Origin: Clostridia bacterium | GTDB taxonomy: Bacteria; Bacillota; Clostridia; Oscillospirales; CAG-272 | Direction: 5' to 3' | Assembly: GCA_017443595.1 (NCBI GenBank) | Contig: JAFSYU010000027.1 | Coordinates: 1 to 54,404, forward strand | Length of the DNA stretch: 54,404 nt | Position numbers and translations under genes: made by a program | The notes under the pieces: model-generated | The model's database searches: none | What the model was told of the DNA's origin: nothing | Seen by the model: only the letters and a program-made list of their open reading frames with translations | Part shown: positions 38,915 to 46,957 of the stretch, piece after piece | Position numbering within the stretch: position 1 is the first letter of the stretch | How the letters are laid out: each line of letters starts with the position of its first letter

Positions 38915-38943
38915 TTGAAAAAAAACGTTATTTAATGTAAAAT
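38915..38943 (+). promoter_or_regulatory. Sigma-A promoter of xpt
   Basis: TTGAAA (38915-38920), 17 bp spacer, TAAAAT (38938-38943). The leader of about 35 nt is too short for a purine riboswitch. Confidence 0.75.
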
Positions 38944-38983
38944 ATAAATAAGTATTTAATTCTTAAACGGAGGGCGCCAGCCT

Positions 38984-39559
38984 ATGAGACTTCTGGAAGA
39001 TCGCATAAGGAAAGACGGCAAGGTCAAGGACGGCGATGTGCTTAAAGTAGACGGGTTTCTCAATCATATGATAGACGTGCGCTTTGTTGCGGAATTGGGA
39101 CGGGAATTTTACAGACTGTACGGTAACTGCGGAATTAACAAGATACTTACCATAGAATCCTCGGGGATAGGTGTAGCTTGCTTGACTGCGCAGTTTTTTG
39201 ATTGCCCGGTCGTTTTTGCAAAAAAAGCAAAAAGCAAAAATATTGACGCCGAGACGTACGTCGTGCCCGTTGAATCGTTCACGCACGGCAACACCTCGCA
39301 GGTGATAGTGTCAAAGCAGTTTCTCGGCAAAGGCGACAGGGTACTTATAATAGACGACTTTCTTGCAAAAGGCAACGCGCTTCTGGGACTTATAAAGATA
39401 ATACGCGAGTCCGGGGCGGAGCTTGTCGGCGCCGGCATAGTTATAGAAAAAGCGTATCAGGACGGCGGCGCAAAGGTCAGAGCCCAGGGCATCCGCGTTG
39501 AATCGCTTGCGCGCATAGCCTCAATGAATGAAAAAGACGGAGTCGTCTTTTGTGATTAA
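38984..39559 (+). CDS. xpt: Xanthine phosphoribosyltransferase
   Basis: Salvages xanthine (and usually guanine) to XMP or GMP using PRPP. The 191 residues match the Xpt family: N-terminal MRLLEDRI, the substrate loop KVDGFLNHMID, AKKAKSKNI, the YVVPVESFT stretch and the PRPP-binding RVLIIDDFLAKGNA (119-132). SD CGGAGGG lies 9 bp before ATG. It is followed 80 bp later by the BMP lipoprotein and its ABC partners, which suggests uptake and salvage of purines by one unit. The usual guanine riboswitch ahead of xpt is not seen. Confidence 0.95.
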   Translation: MRLLEDRIRKDGKVKDGDVLKVDGFLNHMIDVRFVAELGREFYRLYGNCGINKILTIESSGIGVACLTAQFFDCPVVFAKKAKSKNIDAETYVVPVESFTHGNTSQVIVSKQFLGKGDRVLIIDDFLAKGNALLGLIKIIRESGAELVGAGIVIEKAYQDGGAKVRAQGIRVESLARIASMNEKDGVVFCD

Positions 39560-39639
39560 GGAGCTTTCCGGAAAAGCGGAATTGCCGCACATCCGGTGCT
39601 TATAAATTAAAAAACAATATTTTTAAGGAGGAACATCAA

Positions 39640-40839
39640 ATGTTCAAGAAAACACTTGCGGTCTTACTTGTTTTAGCAATGGCTGTCGGAACGCTTTTCG
39701 CGTTTTCGTCTTGCACCACTCAGGACAAGTTCAAAATAGGCGTTATCTGCCTGCATGACCGTCAATCCACTTATGACAACAACTTCATCACAGCTGTTGA
39801 AAACGTTAAAGCCGCTCTCAAGCTTGACGACGATCAGGTCATCGTAAAGACCGGTATCCCGGAATCCAACGAATGCGCGGTCGCCGCTGAAGAGCTCATC
39901 AAAGAAGGCTGCGACATAATATTTGCCGACAGCTTCGGTCACGAAGAGTTCCTTATAGACGTTGCAAAGAAATATCCGGAAGTTGACTTCTGCCATGCTA
40001 CCGGTACGCACGCCCACACCGAAGGTCTTGCAAACTTCCACAACGCTTTTGCCGCTATATATGAAGGCAGATATCTTGCAGGTATTGCCGCAGGTCTCAA
40101 ACTGAACGAGATGATAGACGCCGGTACGATCACAGCCGAACAGGCGATCATCGGTTACGTAGGCGCTTTCACTTACGCTGAAGTTATGTCCGGCTACACG
40201 TCCTTCTTCCTCGGCGCCCGCTCCGTTTGCCCGAGCGCAACGATGAAGGTACAGTTCACCGGTTCCTGGTATGACGAGATAGCCGAGAAGAGCGCCGCCA
40301 ACGCTCTTATGGACGCGGGCTGCGTTCTTATAAGCCAGCACGCCGACTCCATGGGCGCTCCTACCGCCTGCGAGTCCAGAGGCGTTCCGAACATATCCTA
40401 CAACGGCTCCACCGTTGATTCCTGCCCCAACACCTTTATCGTCGCTTCCCGTATCAACTGGGAACCCTACTTCAAATACATAATAGAACAGAAGCAGGCA
40501 GGCAAAGCGATAGATACCGACTGGACCGGAACGATAGCAACGGGTTCCGTCGTTCTTACCGACGTTAACGACAAGGCTGCCGCCGCCGGCACTAAAGACG
40601 CCATATCAAAAGCTACGGACGAATTCAAAGCCGGTACGCTCCACGTATTCGCCACCAACACCTTCAAGGTAAACGGCGCAGAGCTTTCCGAATATCTTGC
40701 CGACGTTGATACAGACGCCGCCTTCACGCCCGACACCAACGTTATCTCCGACGGTTACTTCCATGAATCCGAGAAGCGCTCCGCCCCGTACTTCGATATC
40801 AGGATCGACGGCATCGAGCTTCTCAACGAAAAATTCTAA
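39640..40839 (+). CDS. BMP-family purine nucleoside-binding lipoprotein
   Basis: 399 residues. Signal peptide with lipobox ending at Cys25 (AFSSC), so a lipid-anchored substrate-binding protein outside the membrane. The BMP/PnrA fold is shown by KIGVICLHD, ADSFGHEEF, the YEGRYLAGIAAG region, YVGAF, FTGSWYD and GVPNISYNGS. Relatives (PnrA of Treponema, BmpA-like proteins of Gram-positives) bind purine nucleosides; the xpt gene just upstream supports that substrate. SD AAGGAGG precedes ATG. A strong hairpin follows, which would raise its level over the ABC subunits. Confidence 0.92.
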   Translation: MFKKTLAVLLVLAMAVGTLFAFSSCTTQDKFKIGVICLHDRQSTYDNNFITAVENVKAALKLDDDQVIVKTGIPESNECAVAAEELIKEGCDIIFADSFGHEEFLIDVAKKYPEVDFCHATGTHAHTEGLANFHNAFAAIYEGRYLAGIAAGLKLNEMIDAGTITAEQAIIGYVGAFTYAEVMSGYTSFFLGARSVCPSATMKVQFTGSWYDEIAEKSAANALMDAGCVLISQHADSMGAPTACESRGVPNISYNGSTVDSCPNTFIVASRINWEPYFKYIIEQKQAGKAIDTDWTGTIATGSVVLTDVNDKAAAAGTKDAISKATDEFKAGTLHVFATNTFKVNGAELSEYLADVDTDAAFTPDTNVISDGYFHESEKRSAPYFDIRIDGIELLNEKF

Positions 40840-40873
40840 AACCATAAGCGGTATCGACGCCTGATACCGTAAA

Positions 40874-40904
40874 ATCAAGGCGGGGCTTTTCGCCCCGCCT
40901 TGAT
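40874..40904 (+). terminator. Partial terminator/attenuator between lipoprotein and ABC genes
   Basis: A perfect 13 bp GC-rich stem (ATCAAGGCGGGGC and its complement) with a 5 nt loop, followed by a modest T tract. It would let the binding protein be made in excess of the ABC subunits. Confidence 0.75.
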
Positions 40905-40920
40905 TGAAATTTTAGGATAC

Positions 40921-40958
40921 CCTTATATGCGCATAAACAGCTTTGTGCGCGTATAAGG
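40921..40958 (+). promoter_or_regulatory. Hairpin just ahead of the ABC ATPase ribosome site
   Basis: A 15 bp stem with two G-U pairs and an 8 nt loop ends 14 nt before the AAGGAGG of the ATPase gene. There is no T run, so it is not a terminator; it may protect the 5' end of a processed mRNA or bear on translation. Confidence 0.5.
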
Positions 40959-40984
40959 ATACTCTAATAAATAAGGAGGTCACC

Positions 40985-42520
40985 TTGAAACCTACGGAAT
41001 ACGCGCTTAAGTTAGAGCACGTTACAAAAAGATTCGGCAGCAAAGTCGTCGCAAACAAGGACGTGGATCTCGATCTGCGTTACGGCGAGGTGCTTGCCAT
41101 CTTAGGAGAAAACGGCTCCGGCAAGACGACGCTTATGAATATGATATCGGGCATTTACCGCCCGGACGAGGGAGAGATATATATCAAGGGCGAACCAGCC
41201 GTGATCAACTCTCCCAAAGACGCGTTTTCATACGGCGTGGGCATGGTGCATCAGCATTTCAAACTGATAGACGTTTTTACCGCGGCTGAAAATATCGTTT
41301 TAGGCATAGACACGGAAAAATACAGTATCAAAGAGGCGATGCGCCGCATTAAAGAAATATCCGACAAATACGGCTTTGACGTTGACCCGGGCAAAAAGAT
41401 ATACAATATGTCCGTTTCAGAAAAGCAAAAAGTCGAGATAATCAAGGTGCTTTACCGCGGCGCCGATATCCTTATACTCGACGAGCCGACGGCGGTGCTG
41501 ACTCCGCAGGAGACGGAAAAGCTGTTCAACGTCATACGCCTTATGCGTCAGGACGGAAAATCCATAATGATTATCACGCATAAGCTGCATGAGGTCATGG
41601 CGATATCGGACAGAGTTGCCGTTCTCCGCAAGGGCGAGCATATTGCGACGGTGGACACGGCGGCAGTGACCGAATCGGAGCTTACGGATATGATGGTGGG
41701 ACAGAAAGTCTGCCTTGACATAGGCCGTTCAGAGCCGAAAAACACGTCTGACCGCCTTATAGTAAAAGGACTGAACCTCAAAAACGCGGACGGCGTCACG
41801 GTGCTTGACGATATAGAGTTTACCGCAAAGTCAGGCGAGATACTCGGCATAGCGGGCGTCGCTGGAAGCGGTCAGCGAGAGCTGCTTGAAACGATAGCGG
41901 GCCTGCGCGTGCCGAATACGGGAGAAATAACGTATATAGACCCCGCAAACAGCAACGCCGTAGACCTGCGCAAAAAAACGCCTATGCAGATACGCGACCT
42001 CGGCGTGCGCCTTTCCTTCGTACCCGAGGACAGACTCGGTATGGGTCTTGTCGGCAATATGGATATAATAGACAATATGATGCTCCGCACGTATAAAGGC
42101 GGCAAATCCATGTTTTTGGACAGACAGCCGTCAAAAACTTTAGCGGAGCGGATAATCAAAAGCCTTGAGGTAGTGACGCCGAGCGCGAACACGCCGGTCA
42201 GACGCCTGTCCGGCGGAAACGTGCAGAAGGTCCTTGTGGGACGTGAGATATCGTCCGCGCCGTCCGTTCTCATGGCGGCGTATCCCGTAAGAGGACTTGA
42301 CATAAACTCGTCTTACACTATATACAATCTGTTGAACGAACAGAAGGAAAACGGCGTTGCCGTCATCTTCGTAGGCGAGGACTTAGACGTTCTGCTTGAG
42401 CTGTGCGACAGGATAATGGTAATATGCGGCGGAGCCGTTACGGGAATAGTGGACGCGCGTACCGCCACAAAGGAAGGCGTGGGACTGCTTATGACTACAA
42501 GAAAGCAAGGAGCGGTATGA
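40985..42520 (+). CDS. BMP-type ABC importer, duplicated ATPase subunit
   Basis: 511 residues from TTG at 40985, chosen because AAGGAGG sits 5 nt before it; the in-frame TTG at 40943 lies inside a hairpin. Two ABC domains: the first has Walker A GENGSGKTT (41-49) and Walker B ILILDEPTAV, with a degenerate signature (MSVSEKQ); the second has GVAGSGQRE, signature RLSGGNVQK and a diverged Walker B (LMAAYPVRGLD). This asymmetry is usual for YufO/NupO-type nucleoside importers. It energises the two permeases that follow. Confidence 0.94.
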   Translation: MKPTEYALKLEHVTKRFGSKVVANKDVDLDLRYGEVLAILGENGSGKTTLMNMISGIYRPDEGEIYIKGEPAVINSPKDAFSYGVGMVHQHFKLIDVFTAAENIVLGIDTEKYSIKEAMRRIKEISDKYGFDVDPGKKIYNMSVSEKQKVEIIKVLYRGADILILDEPTAVLTPQETEKLFNVIRLMRQDGKSIMIITHKLHEVMAISDRVAVLRKGEHIATVDTAAVTESELTDMMVGQKVCLDIGRSEPKNTSDRLIVKGLNLKNADGVTVLDDIEFTAKSGEILGIAGVAGSGQRELLETIAGLRVPNTGEITYIDPANSNAVDLRKKTPMQIRDLGVRLSFVPEDRLGMGLVGNMDIIDNMMLRTYKGGKSMFLDRQPSKTLAERIIKSLEVVTPSANTPVRRLSGGNVQKVLVGREISSAPSVLMAAYPVRGLDINSSYTIYNLLNEQKENGVAVIFVGEDLDVLLELCDRIMVICGGAVTGIVDARTATKEGVGLLMTTRKQGAV

Positions 42521-42521
42521 T

Positions 42522-43622
42522 ATGAATAATGAAGCTGTAAAAAAACCGGCAAGAACTCCGCTTCTGGTGGTTTCAAAGCGCGACGTTCTTCCCTTGGGCA
42601 AAAGGATACTGATCCGCGCCGCGGCGCTCGTATCCGCCATAATAATCTGCGCGCTTATAATACTCATAGTCGGTAAAGCAAATCCGTTTCTCGTGTTTGC
42701 CGCTATGTTCCGCGGATTTTTCATAAACATACTGCCGTCCGTATACAGTGTTGCGATACTGCTCGGCATATCGCTTGCGGTAACTCCGGCGTTCAAAATG
42801 AAATTCTGGAACATAGGCGCGGAGGGACAGGCGCTCGTCGGCGCGCTGACTACCGCGATAATCATGATAGTGCTCGGCGGAAAACTGCCCGATCCGGTCG
42901 TAACGGTGATAATGCTTGTCGGCGCCGTCGCCGCCGGTATGCTTTGGGGCATGATCCCGGCGTTCTTCAAAGCACAGTGGAGAACGAACGAAACGCTTTT
43001 CACGCTGATGATGAACTACATAGCGATAGAAGGCGTAAACCTTTTGCTTGAAATATGCGGCGGACCGTCGCACGTCGTTGGCAGATCGCTTCTTGCAAAC
43101 GGACGTGTTCCGGCGCTGTTCAACGAGCCGTACATAATCCCGATAGCCGTAGCGTTTTTGCTTGCCGTCGTAATGTTTTTCTATCTGAAACAAAGCAAGC
43201 AGGGCTACGAGATATCAGTCGTAGGTGAAAGTGAAAACACGGCGAAATATATAGGCATAAACGTCAAAAAAGTCATCATACGCACAATGGCGATATCCGG
43301 TGCGATATGCGGACTTATAGGATTTCTTATAGTCGGCGGCGTGGACTACGGCATAACGACGACAACGGTAGGCGGACGCGGATTTACCGCAATTATGGTG
43401 GCGTGGCTTTCCAAATTCAATCCGTTTATCATGATACTCACGTCGTTTATGATAGTGTTCTTGGAAAAAGGCGCGAATTCCGCGGCAAGTAAATTCAGCC
43501 TGATAGACGCGAATTTCTCAAACGTCTTAATAGGTATAATCCTGTTCTTCTTAATAGGCTGTGAATTCTTCCTTGAATATAAGGTACAGCTCGGAAAAAC
43601 CTCAAAGGAGGTGCAGAAATGA
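42522..43622 (+). CDS. BMP-type ABC importer permease 1
   Basis: 366 residues with about nine to ten hydrophobic segments and the BPD_transp_2 fold shared with ribose/nucleoside permeases (NIGAEGQALVGAL, GVDYGITT, MVAWLSKFNP). It starts one base after the ATPase stop and overlaps the second permease by 4 bp, so all are cotranslated. It corresponds to the YufP/NupP/RnsC position; substrate is probably purine nucleosides by context. Confidence 0.93.
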   Translation: MNNEAVKKPARTPLLVVSKRDVLPLGKRILIRAAALVSAIIICALIILIVGKANPFLVFAAMFRGFFINILPSVYSVAILLGISLAVTPAFKMKFWNIGAEGQALVGALTTAIIMIVLGGKLPDPVVTVIMLVGAVAAGMLWGMIPAFFKAQWRTNETLFTLMMNYIAIEGVNLLLEICGGPSHVVGRSLLANGRVPALFNEPYIIPIAVAFLLAVVMFFYLKQSKQGYEISVVGESENTAKYIGINVKKVIIRTMAISGAICGLIGFLIVGGVDYGITTTTVGGRGFTAIMVAWLSKFNPFIMILTSFMIVFLEKGANSAASKFSLIDANFSNVLIGIILFFLIGCEFFLEYKVQLGKTSKEVQK

Positions 43623-44602
43623 GCTTTGCAAACATGATCTTCTACGCTATCCAGTTCGGTACGGCGCTGCTCTTCGGCGCGACGGGTGAGATAATCACGG
43701 AAAAGTCCGGAAACTTAAACCTCGGTATTCCCGGCATCATGTACGGCGGCGCGATAGGCGGCGTTGTGGGCGGATTTATTTATCAGAGCACCGGCAACGC
43801 GATCCCCGCGGTATCTATAATAATATGTTTGTTATCGTCCATGATCGGCTCGCTCATAATGTCTTTGATCTACTGCTTCTTAACGGTCACGCTGCGCGCC
43901 AATCAGAACGTCACCGGTCTTACGCTTACGATATTCGGCAACGGCCTGGCAAACTATCTCGGCGCAACGCTCGTTAAAAGAGTCGGCGGCTCGACCGCTA
44001 CGTCGCTTAACATAACGGAGACTTCAAACTTCTTCACCGCTTCTCTGCCGTTTGCGGACAAGCTCGGGTGGTTCGGCAAGATATTCTTATCCTACAGCTT
44101 TATGACGTATCTTGCAATAGCGATAGCTTTGGTGGCGGCGTTCATTCTCAAAAGAACGCGCGTGGGACTTCAGCTCCGCGCCGTGGGCGAAAGCCCGGCG
44201 ACAGCGGACGCGGCGGGCATAAACGTAACGAAGTATAAATACTTTGCAACGTGTATAGGCGGTATGATAGCGGGACTGGGCGGACTTTACCACGCGCTCG
44301 TCTTCGTAGGCGTATGGACGTCAGACCTTGTAGGCGATATCGGCTGGCTCGCTATTGCGATAGTCATATTCACGATATGGAAACCAGACCTCTGCATACC
44401 CGGCGCGTATCTGTTCGGCGGTTTGTATATACTCTACGATCACTTGAAACTGCCGTTCCTTACCGGTACGTTCAGACCGATAATAAAGATGCTGCCGTAC
44501 CTGGTAACGATAATAGTTCTTATCGTCGTCAGCTTCAGAAAGAAGCGCGAAACGCAGCCCCCCGCAAGCCTCGGCCTGTCGTATTTCAGAGAGGAAAGAT
44601 AA
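43619..44602 (+). CDS. BMP-type ABC importer permease 2
   Basis: 327 residues, eight to nine hydrophobic segments, with LNLGIPGIMYGGAIGG, GESPATADAAGINV and GLGGLYHAL typical of YufQ/NupQ/RnsD permeases. It overlaps permease 1 by 4 bp (ATGA). It ends the xpt-BMP-ABC unit, and a terminator follows directly. Confidence 0.93.
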   Translation: MSFANMIFYAIQFGTALLFGATGEIITEKSGNLNLGIPGIMYGGAIGGVVGGFIYQSTGNAIPAVSIIICLLSSMIGSLIMSLIYCFLTVTLRANQNVTGLTLTIFGNGLANYLGATLVKRVGGSTATSLNITETSNFFTASLPFADKLGWFGKIFLSYSFMTYLAIAIALVAAFILKRTRVGLQLRAVGESPATADAAGINVTKYKYFATCIGGMIAGLGGLYHALVFVGVWTSDLVGDIGWLAIAIVIFTIWKPDLCIPGAYLFGGLYILYDHLKLPFLTGTFRPIIKMLPYLVTIIVLIVVSFRKKRETQPPASLGLSYFREER

Positions 44603-44606
44603 ATAT

Positions 44607-44633
44607 AAAAGCAACCGCAAAGGTTGCTTTTTT
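44607..44633 (+). terminator. Terminator of the xpt-BMP ABC unit
   Basis: AGCAACC/GGTTGCT stem with flanking A and T runs and six or more T downstream. Confidence 0.92.
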
Positions 44634-44638
44634 ATACC

Positions 44639-44692
44639 GTAGGGGTCGGCGCGGGCGTCGATTGACGGGTCGTCGTGGGCGCCGACCCCTAC
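44639..44692. repeat. BIME-like palindrome A next to the RAYT stop codon
   Basis: Perfect 14 bp terminal inverted repeats (GTAGGGGTCGGCGC at 44639-44652, complement at 44679-44692) around two half-units. The right half matches copy C inside the gene. It ends two bases before the RAYT stop codon. Confidence 0.85.
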
Positions 44693-44693
44693 A

Positions 44694-45215
44694 TTATTTT
44701 GTATAATACCAGCGGATAGGGTTTTCATAAATATATTCGGATATCGCTTTATAATCATCTCGGTCACGTATGATATGTTCATAATATCCGCGTTGGAAAA
44801 TATTATTTCCTATCTCTTTGCTGCACAATCGTTTGAACGTTGAAACAATGTGAGGCAGCATTTCGTTGGTAGGGGTCGGCGCCTTCGACGACCCGTTCTT
44901 TTGTGATACAAATTTATCGGGATAAAAAAATATGATCGCGTGTATATGATCAGGCATTATTACGTATCTGTCGATTTTCACACCGGGTATATTATTGCTT
45001 GAAAGCAAAACTCTTTCGGTTATCTTGCCGGTATCTGTCAATCGTATTTGCAGGTCGTAATTGGCGCTGTTTATCGGGTCGTCGTGGGCGCCGACCCCTA
45101 CAATATCTGATAATATTCTTTTGCGGTCTTTAACACATATTGTTATAAAATATGCGCCGGCGGAGCTGTAATCATATTGTTTAAGCCGCAAATCTTTTCG
45201 TTTAGGCAATTCCAT
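44694..45215 (-). CDS. REP-associated tyrosine transposase-like protein (Y1/RAYT)
   Basis: 173 residues. HUH motif in VIMPDHIHAII (His90, His92) and candidate catalytic Tyr144/145 in QRGYYEHIIRDRDDY, then YIYENPIRW, as in the RAYT/Y1 transposase superfamily. The N terminus KRKDLRLKQYDYSSAGAYF is typical of Gram-positive members. Its ATG overlaps the lexA stop by one base (TAATG), so it is read with lexA. Two 27 bp copies of the palindrome found at 44639-44692 lie in frame inside it (residues 39-47 and 108-116). RAYTs are often single-copy and may be domesticated. Nicking of the palindromes is inferred. Confidence 0.88.
   Translation of the reverse strand: MELPKRKDLRLKQYDYSSAGAYFITICVKDRKRILSDIVGVGAHDDPINSANYDLQIRLTDTGKITERVLLSSNNIPGVKIDRYVIMPDHIHAIIFFYPDKFVSQKNGSSKAPTPTNEMLPHIVSTFKRLCSKEIGNNIFQRGYYEHIIRDRDDYKAISEYIYENPIRWYYTK
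44869..44895. repeat. REP unit copy B inside the RAYT gene
   Basis: 27 bp unit from GTAGGGGTCGGCGC to GACGACCCG. It is the inverse of copy C with two mismatches and codes for the GSSKAPTPT stretch. Confidence 0.82.
45075..45101. repeat. REP unit copy C inside the RAYT gene
   Basis: 27 bp unit from CGGGTCGTCGTGG to CCCCTAC, identical to the right half of palindrome A and inverted to copy B. It codes for VGVGAHDDP. Confidence 0.82.
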
Positions 45216-45805
45216 TATTTATAATACCGTAAACTCGCTATTACCTTGCCCAATACCGTGCATTCATCGACGATTATCGGCTGCATTTTTTCGTTCTTCG
45301 GCTGCAGGCGGTAATGGCCGTTTTCCTTATAGAATTCCTTTACCGTCGCTTCGTTGTCGACAAGGGCGGCGACGATATCGCCGTTTTCGGCGTAGCTGCC
45401 GGCGTCTATCACTATAAGGTCTCCGTCAAGTATTCCGGCGTCTATCATGCTTTCGCCTTTTACGTGCAGCGCGAAGAGGTTTTCCGGATCATACCCGTCC
45501 GCACGGAAGTCGACGCGCCCGTCAAAATTCTGCTCCGCAAACAAGGGAAGCCCGGCGGCTATCTCGCCTATTATCGGAATACCCGTTTGAGAAGTGCCTT
45601 CAACTCTTATCGTTCTGCTCTTGCCCTGCTCTTTTTGTATATATCCTTTTTCTTCTAATTTATGCAGATACAGATGGACGGTCGACGTACTTTTTATACC
45701 GAGCGCCGTGCTTATATCGCGCACGCTGGGAGAATAGCCCTCGTCGTTTATAGTAGTTCTTATATAGTCAAGTATATCTTTTTCTATTTGTTTAAGTTCG
45801 CTCAT
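45215..45805 (-). CDS. lexA: LexA repressor
   Basis: SOS repressor and self-cleaving serine protease. 196 residues: N-terminal winged helix (SVRDISTALGIKSTSTVHLYL), the Ala84-Gly85 cleavage site in IAAGLP, Ser119 in KGESM and Lys156 in EATVKEFY, all in the usual order. An SD (GGAGG) lies just upstream. Its promoter (-10 at 45843-45848) is flanked by two LexA-like boxes, so it represses itself. Its stop overlaps the start of the RAYT gene, which places a transposase-like protein under SOS control. Confidence 0.97.
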   Translation of the reverse strand: MSELKQIEKDILDYIRTTINDEGYSPSVRDISTALGIKSTSTVHLYLHKLEEKGYIQKEQGKSRTIRVEGTSQTGIPIIGEIAAGLPLFAEQNFDGRVDFRADGYDPENLFALHVKGESMIDAGILDGDLIVIDAGSYAENGDIVAALVDNEATVKEFYKENGHYRLQPKNEKMQPIIVDECTVLGKVIASLRYYK

Positions 45806-45821
45806 ATAAGCCTCCTTAACA

Positions 45822-45835
45822 CGAATATTTGTTCT
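45822..45835. promoter_or_regulatory. LexA box downstream of the lexA promoter
   Basis: CGAATATTTGTTCT, close to the Gram-positive consensus CGAAC-N4-GTTCG, between the -10 and the lexA start. Confidence 0.7.
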
Positions 45836-45842
45836 TTATTTC

Positions 45843-45871
45843 AGTATACCATAAAAAAGCCGGTTTGTAAA
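45843..45871 (-). promoter_or_regulatory. lexA promoter
   Basis: Minus-strand TTTACA (45866-45871), 17 bp spacer, TATACT (45843-45848), flanked by the two LexA boxes. Confidence 0.7.
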
Positions 45872-45880
45872 TAGGAAAGG

Positions 45881-45894
45881 CGAACATTTTTTCG
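45881..45894. promoter_or_regulatory. LexA box upstream of the lexA promoter
   Basis: CGAACATTTTTTCG: the left half is perfect and the right half has one mismatch to GTTCG. It lies about 30 bp from the divergent nadE -35. Confidence 0.6.
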
Positions 45895-45924
45895 TTTTTT
45901 TGCGCTTTTCTTAATAAAATCAGG

Positions 45925-45953
45925 TTGAAAATGCGAAAAAAACGTGGTAAAAT
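45925..45953 (+). promoter_or_regulatory. nadE promoter
   Basis: TTGAAA (45925-45930), 17 bp spacer, TAAAAT (45948-45953), about 33 nt before the ATG, which has a GCGGAGG SD. Confidence 0.75.
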
Positions 45954-45985
45954 ACAGCCGAAATTAAACTTTTGCGGAGGTTGTT

Positions 45986-46726
45986 ATGGAATTTGATGCA
46001 AAACAAACAAAGGACCGCTGTGTTAAATGGATAAGAAGATTTTTTGAAAAAAACGGACCGGGCTGCAACGCCGTAATAGGCATATCCGGCGGCAAGGACA
46101 GCTCCGTTACGGCTGCTCTTTGCGTCGAAGCTCTCGGCAAAGACCGCGTGATAGGCGTGCTTATGCCTAACGGCGAGCAGAAGGATATAGACATGGCAAA
46201 GCTGCTTGTAAATCATCTCGGTATCCGCCATTATATCGTCAACATAAAAGACGCCGTTGAAGGCGTTAAAAAGAGCATACCGTTTGAGCTGTCGGAGCAG
46301 TCGCGCATAAATCTGCCGCCGAGAATAAGGATGTCAACGCTCTACGCCGTGAGCCAGAGCAACAACGGCAGAGTTGCAAACACCTGCAATCTGTCCGAGG
46401 ACTGGGTCGGCTATTCAACGCGCTACGGCGATTCCGTAGGCGATTTCAGCCCGTGCTCGCATCTGACCGTCGCCGAGGTAAAGGCGATAGGCAGAGTGCT
46501 CGGCTTGCCTGAGGCGCTTATCGAGAAAAAACCGTCCGACGGGCTTTGCGGCAAAACGGACGAGGATAACCTCGGCTTCACATACGCCACGCTTGACAGA
46601 TATATAAGAGAAGGCAAAATAGACGACAAGGCGACAAAAGAGCGCATAGATATGCTCCATAAGAAAAACCTGTTCAAGCTCAAGCTCATGCCGTCGTTCG
46701 ATCCGAAAATAGAAGTCAAAATATAA
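45986..46726 (+). CDS. nadE: NH3-dependent NAD+ synthetase
   Basis: Amidates nicotinic acid adenine dinucleotide to NAD+ with ATP and ammonia. 246 residues, the short form without a glutaminase domain. PP-loop SGGKDSS (34-40), then the STLYAVSQSNNGRVANTCNLSE substrate region in the usual order, and KPSDGLCGKTDED near the C terminus. SD GCGGAGG before ATG 45986. It is divergent from lexA. It stands alone and is followed by a terminator hairpin. Confidence 0.95.
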   Translation: MEFDAKQTKDRCVKWIRRFFEKNGPGCNAVIGISGGKDSSVTAALCVEALGKDRVIGVLMPNGEQKDIDMAKLLVNHLGIRHYIVNIKDAVEGVKKSIPFELSEQSRINLPPRIRMSTLYAVSQSNNGRVANTCNLSEDWVGYSTRYGDSVGDFSPCSHLTVAEVKAIGRVLGLPEALIEKKPSDGLCGKTDEDNLGFTYATLDRYIREGKIDDKATKERIDMLHKKNLFKLKLMPSFDPKIEVKI

Positions 46727-46733
46727 ATTATGA

Positions 46734-46761
46734 GCGGCGTACGGATTTACCCGTGCGTCGC
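46734..46761 (+). terminator. Probable terminator of nadE
   Basis: An 11 bp stem with G-U pairs (GCGGCGTACGG with CCGTGCGTCGC), followed by GTTATTATTT. A second palindrome, GACGGC-TGC-GCCGTC, lies at 46793-46807 and is flanked by GTTATGAG direct repeats. Confidence 0.6.
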
Positions 46762-46957
46762 GTTATTATTTCGGATGTGCCGAAAGTTATGAGACGGCTG
46801 CGCCGTCGTTATGAGCTCGCTATTGCGAACTTAAAAAATTTTCTTTTTCCCCCAACCTTTTTTCAATCTCATTTGTCTAATAGGCAGAGTACTCGAAAAA
46901 ACACGAAAGGAGTGATCGGCTACGTACAGATCATACGACGATGAAACGCTCGTTTAT

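Noticed and set aside
38790..38983. Guanine/purine riboswitch ahead of xpt
   Set aside because: The promoter leaves only about 35 nt of leader, and I see no three-way junction core or kissing-loop arms.
44321..44782. 153-codon frame overlapping the RAYT end and the permease
   Set aside because: It crosses a BIME palindrome, terminator and two real genes in another frame and lacks an SD.
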